Assembly: GCA_029449235.1 (NCBI GenBank)
Contig: JANATG010000006.1
Location: 1,116,001 to 1,180,000 of the forward strand
Source of the DNA: Linnemannia schmuckeri
Lineage: Eukaryota; Mortierellomycota; Mortierellomycetes; Mortierellales; Mortierellaceae
DNA: 64,000 bases
Direction of reading: 5' to 3'
The translations under genes were made by a program, and so were the position numbers. Below, piece by piece: positions 36,874 to 47,390 of this stretch; within the stretch, counting starts at the first letter, position 1; each line of letters opens with the position of its first letter. Below the pieces are notes generated by a model. It searched no databases. It saw only the letters and a program-made list of their open reading frames with translations, and was not told where the DNA came from.

Positions 36874-37508
36874 ATTTTGTCTTGAAGGCATCTTTTAACT
36901 CAGCTCAACCACCCTTGACGTGTCTTTTGCAGAGGGAGTAAAAAGGAGTTCTGTATTTGTTCCTTTCTTTTTAATAAACTCTTCATCGGCTCAATTCGGT
37001 TCTGACCCAACCAACGATGTAGACAACCTTCACCATGCTGGTGAAGACTCTCTTCTTTGTTCTAATACCAAAGAAGAGGTCCTCTCGCATGTAAAAATAT
37101 CACACATGGCTATTTGTTCTTATTGTTTATGGCAAAAATATAGAATGGTTCGTTGAAAGAAGATTTTGGCACCTTGCCTTGTCGCCTCGGTCCAAGGTAC
37201 TTCAAGAACAACATTTTATTTGCTTGCAATGGAGAATTCATACAGTGTCGATGGTAGGGTTGTCTACATATCGTTCCTCTTTGTTTTGCTTATGGCTATG
37301 AATGTTGAGTGAAAAAAAAAAAACGTGTGGAAAATGCAAAACAAGATAAGCAAGACGGTAGTCAAGATCGGATAGTGAGGACTAAAGGTAAGCTGAGTAG
37401 TAGTAGATCGAACGGCAAAACCAAGCATTAAAATAAAAAAAATATTATCACTTGCATTTTACATTATTTGTTTGCTCAAAATCCTTATAATTACTATTCA
37501 TATTACGA
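36874..37508. other. Convergent 3' region, eL31 / pseudouridine synthase
   Basis: AT-rich 3' flanks of two convergent genes. No coding signal was seen. Confidence 0.45.
36973..36978 (+). terminator. AATAAA polyadenylation signal of eL31
   Basis: AATAAA 100 nt after the eL31 stop codon, in T-rich context. Confidence 0.5.
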
Positions 37509-39547
37509 TCATGCTATGGACAGCTCTGGCACATTGGTATCTGTCCTCTGATGTAATGAAGGTGCCGTACAAGCAAGGACGGTCTCCTTAGCCCAATCGG
37601 GGAGGTCAGTCTCAAACGCCCAATCCTTGGCCTGATATTTCCACGCATGCAGGTACATGATACGCTTCTCGGGTTCCGGATCTGCTCTTGAAGGTAGCTG
37701 ACAGATCGAGCAAAATTCTGCCTTCTGGTGCTCGCTACTACCATTTCCTGCTTCAGCGTCGGTGGCGGTCTCAGAGTTGTGGTTGTTCAGACTGGAAGTT
37801 GCCAGCGCATGGTCCAGTTCATCCTCAGCTTCAGTCTGTGCCAACAACTTCTTGACGAGTTCCTCTTCTGCCTCCATAGTAATCCCTCCTTGTCCGTTAC
37901 GTGCGCCCCAGATCTCGGTGTTGTGGTACAAGGGGTCGTTGGTGATTGGGTATCCGAGCCATTGCAGGTGAACGCGGATCTGATGTGTCCTTCCTGTTAC
38001 AGGTCGTGCCAGTACAATGGAGGTATCGGACTCGGGATCGTACCGGAGGCGCTCAAAGATGGTCGAACATGCCTTGCCGTCGGGTTGGACGGTGTTTAGC
38101 GTCAACTTAAAGGATGCCACATGAATCGGCTGATGGCACTCCGTCACTCCACTATTGATTTAAATGCGAAAAAACTTTGGGTTAGCTCATATTCGTTTGT
38201 CATATAGAAGTATGCGCCACCAAAATAGTCCAAATAAGCTCTTCTGACGATTCATACTCTGGGAACTCGCCCTTGACTTTGCAGACATATTCCTTCTTTA
38301 TCTCGCATTTTTGCATCATCTTTTCAAACTCTCGAGCTTTCTTGACCGAAAGGGCGATAATCATCAGTCCTGAAGTAAGTCTATCCAACCGATTGACAGC
38401 TAACGACGTGAAGAGAGGATCGCTGTCAGTTTTATCGAACTTAATAATTATTAGGTCGTCTTATTGAGCCATGTGGGTGGCAAACTTACGATAGAGCTCC
38501 TTGTAACCCTGTTCGGTCGACAGGATATGCAACACGGTATTGTGTCGGTAGCGTCCGCTTGGGTGGACAGGTATACTACTTGGCTTGTCAACAATAATAA
38601 CGCCATCTACGGTCCGCACGACCTTAACAGGCAAATTGGCGACTGGGGGTTCATGTCGATGAATATCATGTGCAACAATGTCGCTGTTCTTGATGATATA
38701 ATCTTTATCCACTGTTCCTCCATTGATCTTGACTCTCCCGTCCTCGATAGCCCGTTCCTATAGTAAGCAACGTAAAGACAAGAAAAGAAACAGTTCCTAT
38801 CAGATCCAGCTTGTCTGCGCTCAAGGAAGTACATGGCGTTTATCTCCCAATAACGTGGTCCTGAATGCCTCCCTTGTGTAGGAAAAATCCTGACTTACGT
38901 AAAAGGTGTTGTCCCGATCACGAAATTCTGTGTTGAACACCTCGATTAGCTTGCGGCCTAACCACCTGCCCTTGGCGTATGTCTGGTACTTGAAGAAGTA
39001 AGGCCTGATCTTGCGAAGACCTATATCAATTCAATGATGTGGAATTTGTCAGCTGATACTTTTTAACTCACATACATACACGCGGACGTAATGCTCAATT
39101 GAACTACGCCAAAGCCTGCTATCCAGAAGCTGTTTCCACGGTGAGCCACTTGCCATTGTCGAAGAAGTACTGGGCGTTCTTGAGATCCTCCTCTGGGTCG
39201 ACGAGATCGATCCGCTTCTTTTGCTTCTTTGGAGGCTGTTCTCCTCCGTAATGATCATGCTTGGATTCCTTGTGGCGCTTGGAACCTTGGTGGATAGCGC
39301 CTTCCTCTGGTGCCTGCTGCTCGGAAGTATTAGGTTTATCAACACTCTGACCAATGACCTCTTCTTTCTTCTTCTTCTGTTCCTCTGCCTTGTCGTTTCC
39401 TTGTGAGGGTTCTGTGACGACAAGCGAAGAGGTAGCTTGCGTCATGGTCGCATCGGTGGTTGCTACATCAACAGTAGTGAGCTGCTGATCCTTGAGTGCT
39501 CCTGTAAGATCAGCACCTCCATGTCCCTGACGTGATGTGTCGTCCAT
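37509..39547 (-). CDS. RNA pseudouridine synthase, RluA family (RPUSD2 / Pus8-9-like)
   Basis: Converts uridine to pseudouridine in RNA. The catalytic Asp lies in AVNRLDRLTSG (near 38380). Other family signatures are VVRTVDGVIIVDKPSSIPVH, HPSGRYRHNTVLHIL, ARPVTGRTHQIRVHLQWLG and YPITNDPLYHN. An S4-like segment (ERAIEDGRVKINGGTV) precedes the catalytic domain, and the N-terminal ~150 residues are charged and disordered. Several short introns join in frame, for example GEFP|DGVTECHQPIH across 38150-38240. The end is TAG-type stop at 37509 after PELSIA. No deaminase domain follows, unlike yeast Rib2. The start MDDTSRQ (39547) is preferred. An in-frame ATG at 39646 would add a Lys-rich piece encoded by a T-rich stretch that looks like 5' UTR. 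Confidence 0.9.
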
Positions 39548-40495
39548 TCCTGCAACTTTGTAGTCTTGTCTATGTTTGGTTGTATGCTCTCCACAACTTT
39601 TTTTTTTTCTTTTGAGGTGCAGCATAACAGTCACTTTGCTAAACACGTGACGGATTCGCGTAGTCGCGTTCGTTCACACGAACCGGACGGACGCCAGATG
39701 GCTCCTAGAGGCAGACAGGGTAGTCGAGTCCATGGATCGTTCGATTCGGTCCAGGCGTATAGTCAACGCGGAAGCAAATCGCTCGCTCACTCCTATCTAT
39801 CCTCTGGCTATGCTTCTCTTGTCCTCTGCTCCTTCTGAACATTGCCTAAAATATTCTCACCCTTTTAAGAGAGCGCACTCTGTTCTTGAGTCTTGAGATC
39901 AAAAAAAGGATAAAAACACAATTGGTTGTACAGACACTACTGAATGTCTTCAGCAAAAAGAGCGACAATGCGAATGCAAAAGGCAGTAGAGGCAGCAAAA
40001 GCAATGACGAGCAATAGTACGGCGTTAATGACTTTGATATGAGAAGAACGAACGCAAAGCCAAAGATAGGACCCATCCCCGCTCAAAATATCGCGAATCA
40101 AACAACCAGCCAAGCCAAGAAGCGCGCAAGTCATCGCGTTATTTTCTTTCGTCCTTTCCTTTTTTTCTCCTTTCCTTTCCTTCCTTTTCTCCCTTCCTTC
40201 TACAACCTGCAAGCGTCCGTTTCCCTCCCTCCCTTCCTGTCCCTCTGTCTGTCTGTGTGCCTTTCTTCTTACTCTTTCGCACTCTTACCTCTTTTACTCC
40301 ATCCAATCAACAACACATTCCCTCATCCTGCTCCTGCTCCTCCTCTTCCTCATCCCTACTTCCTTCCTTCCTTCCTTCCTTCTTTTCTTTCTTTCTTTTA
40401 TTCTCTTCCCGCCATTGTCTTCCTCTATCCTCTCCTTCTGCACCTCCCATCTCCCTTACTTCTCCAATCCTCACCTGCAAGCCACATTCGCCATC
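39548..40495. other. Divergent upstream region, pseudouridine synthase / LAMTOR1
   Basis: Promoter DNA of two divergent genes. Pyrimidine-rich from 40140 to 40450, with a CTTC array near 40363-40385. No coding signal was seen. Confidence 0.45.
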
Positions 40496-42594
40496 ATGGG
40501 TTGCTGTGGAAGCAAGCATACTAACCAGGAAGAGGTATACACCCAGTCCAATTACACCAACAGTAGCTTCAACAACAACTCATTCATCACATGCAACAAA
40601 CAACCCGCAACCTGCAACTGCTATTACACCCTTACTCCTTTGAGGCTCAACTCGTGCAGTTCTTCGTTTCAGGAACAATAGTGCAGCTTCTTTACCTACA
40701 ACTCCACACACTTTCTGACCGTTTTACCAGCCCCTCTCCCCTTATCCTTCTCTTTTTTTCGTTTTGCCGGACGTGGTTCTCGTCAAGGATACGAAAAAGC
40801 ATCGTGCATGACTTGCGCCTTTTTTGACTAACCCATGTCGACACCGACCAGGATTATCCAGAAAGTGGCTAACACCAGCACTCTTCCTTTTCTCTCTTTT
40901 TCAATTGAACTTGCATATCTGTCGCGTAGGAGGAGCAAACACAGCTCTTGGGCCCAAGCAACGATGCACTTCGTCATAGGTACGTACTGTACATGTACAA
41001 TTGACTTGTATATCCTTTTTTCCATCATCAACAGGAAGCTGGAGATGTCACCATTGCAAGAGTTGTTGGGAAAATCTAACATTACAACTGGCTACATACT
41101 TGGGCGCTGATCATTATAGCGGAGTGAGGGGGAAGGAGCAAAGAAGGGGGTCGCAGCGCAGGGGATGGTTGGAGCGAATGGAAGGAGGGGATTGTGCGAG
41201 GCGATAATGGTGGTGTGTTGCCTCGTTTGACATTTCGCGCGCTCTTCTCTATGGTCGGACAAGAGCATACAGTGAATGTTGTTTGTGTGCATCATTAGAT
41301 TTTTATTGTAACCCTTGCTTCTTTTTTTTTGCAGTGACCCTGGTCTTTTCTTCTCGTTGTTGTCTACTGAGGACATACAACGCAATCCTATGAATTCGTT
41401 TCTTCATTATTAAGTCTGGGCGGGAAAATAATAACCAGGCATCGGTCATATTGCATTAGCAAGGGTGAGGTTGTCGCTATTGTGTTTTTGGAAGGAGTCG
41501 AAGTTTAGGCAGACACACAGTAAATAACAAACGACGACATTTGGGCGGGAAACGAAATCAAATCGTTGAAGGAGGGTTACGAAGGCTTTGCTTGGTCTTG
41601 GCTTTGGGCTGAAAGGCTAGCACATCTCTCAAGCAAACCCTTTTTGTTTACAATGCGGTAATGAAAAAAGCGAAGAGAGAGAGTAGGGTCACTTGTCCGT
41701 TGTTAGTATGGATCTGGAGAAAGAGAAGAGGGGTTGTTTGTTTTTTTACTTTTAACGCTTTCTGCTTCGAAATGGTTGGTTCTTGGAAAAAGTAGGGAGC
41801 GGGCGGAGGTATTTGTTTGTTGTTGCTATCAGGGGGATGAGGATGAGTGGTAGTGTGGGGTTGTAATGCGTTGCGTTGTGTAGCGTTGCGTTAGGGTGAT
41901 GTCGAGCAAACTAACGAGTAACAACAAAAACAAAAACAAAAACAACCAAAACAACAAAAACAACAACAAAAACAACAACAACTGAAAATGTAGAAGGTCA
42001 TTCATATCCAGTCTGTCTGCCAATGCGTGTTTGTCAAGGCCAGCTTGACTGACTGACTATCGACAGTGTACTTACTGTTATGCTATACTCGCTATCTGCA
42101 TATTTGCAGAATGCTGACTGACCCTCCGTTCTGCATTGCTTTTTTTTTCTCTATTCTAGTCCCAACAGGATGGCTCATGCACCCTTTGGCGAGCAAAACC
42201 AAATACGAGAGACAGAATCACTTCAGAAGATTGTCGAAAGGACCGCAGGGTAAGTTAAACACAACCAACATGACCAATGCATATTCATGACCATTCAACC
42301 CTATCCCTTTGACCACACACAGGGTTGTCAGGAGCATGCTCATCATCCCTTGGTGTCCGATCCAAAGGGTACTCTCTCTCCCCTTTTTCGACATTTCCCT
42401 ATTTTCTTGATCGCTCTTTCACACTCGGTCTCGTATTCGTCTCCCTATTTTTTGCTTTTTTTTCTCTCTCTCTTTTGGTCAGCGTCATTTTGTGCTCCCC
42501 GATGGGCTTGTTTGTTTCCTGTCCTGATCATGGAGCCCAGGCACGACACGTCAAATGGTCGAGATTGCTCTCGGCCTGGTGGGTTGATTTCACT

Positions 42595-42629
<35 letters not shown>

Positions 42630-43502
42630 TTCTCGCTCTCATCCTTTCTGTTATGGGTTTGTTCGAGTCGCGGATATCGTAAAGCACCCAATCGCTCTCT
42701 ACAAGAGTAGCATGGTTCATCTTGTACCCATCGCCCTTTACAAGGTTCCCTTCCTATCAGGCCACCTTTTATTTGGACCTAATTAGCCCTCCACTCTAGC
42801 ATGATATTGGGTGTATGCACCTACAGTTTCAGCTGCAACCCTTGATCCGTTTCGCCTGCCTTGCCCTGCACGACATCCTTGTGCATAATATGATAACTCA
42901 CACCAATGGAGGATTTTTTTTTCTTTTTCATTTCGCCTTTTTAGAAACTTGATCGACATCCCCTCGACGCTCCAGGTCGAGAGGCTCCAGCAGCAAGAGG
43001 CCCAGAACCGGTCGAACGAGTACCTGAATGCATTGAACACAGTCAAACTGCCCGAGCAGACTATTCGCAAGTTGTATAGTATGACCTCAGTCATGGCAAC
43101 CAACGGGACGGACTTGCAGACAAACGAAGTGCACGAGACGACAACAGCAGCGGCACCCAGGGAGCGGTCATCCACTTCATCAGGTAGCTCTTTCAAGGCA
43201 CCCTCTGTGCGCGAAGTGTTGGCAGAAAAGACTGTTGATCCCAAAACTGTTGGTTGGGTAAGCACACACACGCACATACACGGATGCACGGAAGAAATGG
43301 AGATGTGGTTTTTTACTGGGCTGCACAGCAATTGCATGTGCTTTTTTTGTTTCTAACGGTCTTGTTATTCCTTTGTATTCCTGTTTCGCATTTCGTGTAG
43401 ATGGCAAGCGCGATGGGTGAACTTCACCAGGCTACAGAATCGATTGATGTTGAAGATGTCGGAGACCTCATCGTGACCCTGTCACCGCCCACTGCGAAAT
43501 AA
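40496..43502 (+). CDS. LAMTOR1 (p18/Ragulator membrane anchor; Ego1/Meh1 counterpart)
   Basis: Lipid-anchored scaffold that tethers Ragulator and Rag GTPases to the vacuole/late endosome for TORC1 activation. Five exons, all with matching phases: 40496-40534, 40930-40979, 42169-42249, 42945-43257 and 43401-43502. The first exon encodes MGCCGSKHTNQEE, giving an N-myristoylation Gly2 and palmitoylatable Cys3-Cys4 as in animal p18 (MGCC). Exon 2 encodes EEQTQLLGPSNDALRH, like the EERKLLL dileucine segment. Exons 3-4 give LQKIVERTAGNLIDIPST, matching the conserved 'ILAKTASNIIDV' helix. The body then continues with helices and a Ser/Thr-rich insert, ending LIVTLSPPTAK. Total length is about 190 residues, against 161 in human. 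The 50-base second exon and large introns would be easy to miss. Confidence 0.88.
41911..41982. repeat. Degenerate CAA/CAAAA array in LAMTOR1 intron 2
   Basis: A run of aacaac and aacaaaaac units of about 70 bases, inside the 1.2 kb intron between 40979 and 42169. Confidence 0.6.
42596..42627. repeat. 32-base T run in LAMTOR1 intron 3
   Basis: Uninterrupted T run inside the intron between 42249 and 42945. Confidence 0.9.
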
Positions 43503-44275
43503 GCACCCTTTTTTTCTTGCGTACGCGCTTATTTCATCACACACTACCCCTTTCTACACACGCATATACGCACCTTTACAATGTCCTCACACACACATTC
43601 TCCCTCACTCTTTCTCTTTCTTTTCTTCCTTTCCTTTTTTCGCGTGAGCAGTCAGAGAAGTTATTTACATCCTCTTCTCGACAAAATATTGTTTTCAATA
43701 CCTTCACGCTGGAGAGCACTTCAAACAAAGGATATTTTTCATACTTTTTTTTCATAACCTGTACATACATAACACTTTCAAAAAACACACCCAACACAAA
43801 GACACATACATACACAAACATAGGCAGACAGAAACACATATAATGACTTTGGCTTCTTTATCCCCCTCCTTTTCCATCATGATCCTTGGATACACAACAA
43901 CAAAAATACAATAAAAACGGCAGCAAGATCTTTTTTTTCACTAGATGAATGCTTTATGTATTACTCTTCTTTTGAGGGAGAGGAGGTAAAAAGTGAGGGA
44001 GGAGAAGAAAAGAGAAACTTTTGCCTCGCTATTTCCTCGCTTTGTTGTAGAAGCTTGTTTAAGACATCCCGTTCAACGGGGAGGATGGGTGGATACGAAG
44101 TTAAAAGAAAAGTAAATAGTTGTAGATAGATATTTGTAGTAATAGAGAACAAATAAAGTGGAAGTACAAGATAATGAGAGATAGAAGACAAAGAAAAAAA
44201 AAGATGATGAAAGTGGAGATGGAGAGGATAGAAGGATCTTTTTGTTGCTATTGTTGTGGTAGTGTGTTGCTGTTC
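43503..44275. other. Convergent 3' region, LAMTOR1 / G-gamma
   Basis: 3' flanks of two convergent genes. An AATAAA lies at 43910-43915. No coding signal was seen. Confidence 0.45.
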
Positions 44276-45782
44276 TTAGGAGATGGTGCAACATCCGGTG
44301 GCCTGTTTCGAGAAAGGGTCCGATGGTGGGTTCCCCCACAGGGTAGGAATCAGCAAGTCCTTGGTGCCCATCACGAACTTGATCAAACTATTTTTTTCAT
44401 TTTTTATGGTGGGGGTTACAGGCAAGGTGTGTGAGCGATCTGTAAAAGCGAACAAAAAAAAAGAGTGATAAAAATCCGAATTGAACTCATTCTTTCCATC
44501 ATAATGACTGTGGTACGTACCTTTGAGAGGCCTCAGAGACAGAGATTCGGCGCATCTCAAGCTGTTCCTGCAATCGCTGATTATGCTCCAAAAACCTCTT
44601 CAACTTGATATCCGAGACACCAGAACTCGAAATTCCACTCATCCCACCCATTCCACTCAGACCTCCAGTAACACTGCTGGCCACGGTGGTACCACTCCCG
44701 TTTCCTGTGAGGGTGGAAGAATTTGCAGTGGTTGCCGAGGAGGCCGAGCCGCCAGAGCTGCCGCCCTTGCCGCTGCTCAGGGATGGGCTGCGAAGGACAC
44801 CTCCGCTGGAGTTGTTTGTGGAAGAGTTGTTGAAGAGGTTGGGGGTTGCCATAGGCGAGGAGGTGGTTGTAGGACTGGTCGACATGGCGATGGTTGTTGT
44901 AGGGATAGGATAGAGTGTGTCGTTTGGTTTGATAGACTGAGCTGTCGCAATGGAACTGTTGTTGCTGTAGGTGGATGGAAATTGCAAATGACTTTTGTTA
45001 ACTACAGATACCTTTGATGTTGAAAAAGAGTTCTGTTGGATTTCGTCGTTGTTGCTCTTGGGAGTCTTGACAGAGATAGGGATCAGCAAAGGTTGATGGG
45101 CAGTGTTGGTGAACGAAGCCGATGAGGAGGATGGCTCTTCTTCCTGACTGACGACGGAGGCGACAAAGGAGAGTGGACGCAGGGACGGCGAAGACGAGAC
45201 TGAAGTCGATGTAGAATTGGATGCTGAAGTTCTGGATGCCAGAGAAGATGTGCTGTCAGTGAGTGTCTTTGATAGGTAGATTCCGTTAATATTAGTGGAA
45301 GTAGTAGTCGCGTCGTCTAGGGGAAGGGACGTATAGGTGGTGGTGGGAAGAGCAGAAGGAGGAGGTGTTGATGTAACAGTGGCTGTAGCAACGGAGGAGG
45401 ACTCAAAATTCTGTCGCTTCGTGGCACAATCTGAGGAGGAGTTAGTCTGCAGATCGCGATGGTCATATTGGGCCATAGAGGGACGCGTAGTGGTGGTTGT
45501 AGTGTCGTTGTGGTTGTCATTGGTAATCGTGGCCATGAGATCGGCAACCAACAGGGAACCAGATGAAGGTAGTGACAGTTGAGGACGCGCCACGGTGGTG
45601 GTGGTCAATGAGGCATCGTGTTTTAAGGCCACAAAGAGAGGATCGAATTTGGATACCAAGGATGACAGCGTGGAAGGAGGAGTAACAAGGTAAAGAGGAT
45701 CAGTATTTTTGCTCATGGTTGTATTGAATTGAATTGGGTCTGAGAGTGGTGATGTAATGATCAATGGGGTCAACTGGGTCAA
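44276..45782 (-). CDS. Heterotrimeric G-protein gamma subunit with long N-terminal extension
   Basis: The last ~70 residues are a G-gamma (GGL) domain: IKLKRFLEHNQRLQEQLE, MRRISVSEASQ and, after an intron (44388-44520) with matching phase, SLIKFVMGTKDLLIPTLWG and then NPPSDPFSKQ. The end is ATGCCTIS, a CaaX box with an adjacent Cys for prenylation and palmitoylation as in fungal Ste18. It would pair with G-beta at the plasma membrane. Ahead of the domain the same frame stays open for about 390 codons, from 45782 (or ATG 45716, MSKNTDPLYLV), encoding Ser/Thr/Asn-rich sequence with Gly-Ser runs just before the domain. Usual fungal G-gamma is about 90-110 residues. Translation could instead begin at the internal Met in MSGISSSGVSDIK, which would give a normal-sized protein. 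Confidence 0.85.
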
Positions 45783-46468
45783 TGGGGTGAAGGAACGAGG
45801 GTTGAAAGAATAAGATGAAAACGAAGGTTGAGGCGATCAAAAAAAAAAAAAAAGGATAGCGAAGCAAGAGGGGAAAGGTAAAGAAAAGAAAAAAGGAGAC
45901 CGTGAAGAAGTGCCAGCAAGAATACATGGACACAACACAGACCCTGAATGAATTGCCAATGCCGGTGCCAACTGGCACAAAGAACAGGAAGACAGCCTGA
46001 GGAAGTAAAAAGATATAACATTAAGCTCATAACATAATTCGTAGCCCATTTGCACGAAAATAATGAGTCGACAACTTTCATTTCTGACATGACGAATTCC
46101 ATACACGGAAAGGAGAAGAGGACATACCAAAGGGCGTTCGTATCGCTGAAGGGATTTCCTCGCCCCCAGAACATTAGCAACTGTCAGAATCCCTCCAACA
46201 CAAACAGTGAGTGATACTGATGATAGAAAGGAACCTCAAGAGGAGGTGAAGAATGAAGATGATGGAGGGCGAGCGAGGGGAAGTGTGAAGGAGGTGGTTG
46301 AAGGAGGAGGGACACAATAGCCGTGTGTGTGCCTCCTTACGGAATAGAATACACGACAACAACCGGCCGGGATTTAGATTTGCAATGACAAACTTACGAT
46401 AGACTTGAGTGTTTATGATCGATTTTACGAGGATAGAAAGGGACGACAGAGTAAGAGGGAATGAAGGA

Positions 46469-46536
46469 AGGGAAAGTGAGAAGTAAGAAAGTGAATTGGA
46501 AGGGAAAGTTAGAAGTAAGAAAGTGAATTGGAAGGT
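46469..46536. repeat. 33-base direct repeat, two copies
   Basis: The unit starting gggaaagtgagaagtaagaa and ending gtgaattgga occurs twice in tandem with about one mismatch. It is purine-rich intergenic DNA. Confidence 0.75.
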
Positions 46537-47334
46537 AAAGGTGAAGGAAGGAAGGAAGTTAAAGAAGACCTGCTGAAGAGAAAGAAGGGAAGATGACAAA
46601 GTGTGGCAGTTAGATATGGGGACGTGTGGAGTTTCAAGAGGAAAGCAAAACGAAGGAATGGATGGATGGGTTGGAAGAACGGGAAAAAAAGGAAAAGTAA
46701 AAACAAGGGGAAAGAGGGTAAAAAGGTGTTGGCGTCAAGCAGGGGGCAGAGAAGAAGAGGAGGACGAGAGTCAACAAAGGGAGTGGACGCCATTAAGAAG
46801 AGAGAAAGATGATAATGAAAAGGTCATTTTTTGACAGGGCAATGGGGCAGGTCAGCAAGCCATCGTTGATGGCTGGTTGCTGCTGGTTGCAGAGTGAATC
46901 CGGGAAGGGAGAAAGGGGGTTCATGTTGTTTACTGGAAGTACTCGCATGAAAAGCTCTTTCTCTCGTCCTTTTCACTCAAACGGCTTCTTCTCGTACTTG
47001 TCTGTTTGTTTGTTTGTTTTGTATGCATCGTCGTTGTGGATGAGATTGACAATCATGTCTCGCATTCATTCTCTGCTCAAGTGTGAGGAGCGAAGGAGGA
47101 TGAGAGTATGAGACTGGCTAAAGCTCAGACCTCTCACTCCCTTGCCTTCAAGAGAGAAAGGCAAGGAAACATGGCACAGATCATTAATGCAAATTAACCC
47201 GACGGGTGCTAGAGTATGTTCAATCAAGGAAAACATTAATGCATCAACAGACAGTGCACCAGATAAAAAAACGGGGGGAAGGAAGAAGAAATGGAAGAAA
47301 CGAAGAGGAGGAGACGGTGAAGCGAGGGGGGGAA

Positions 47335-47390
47335 AGAAAACAAGGGGAAGGGGAAGGAGAAGGGGAAGGAGAAGGGGAAGGGGAAGGGGG
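47335..47390. repeat. GGGGAAGGAGAA-type purine repeat
   Basis: An array of ggggaagg and agaagggg units, purely purine on the plus strand. Confidence 0.7.
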
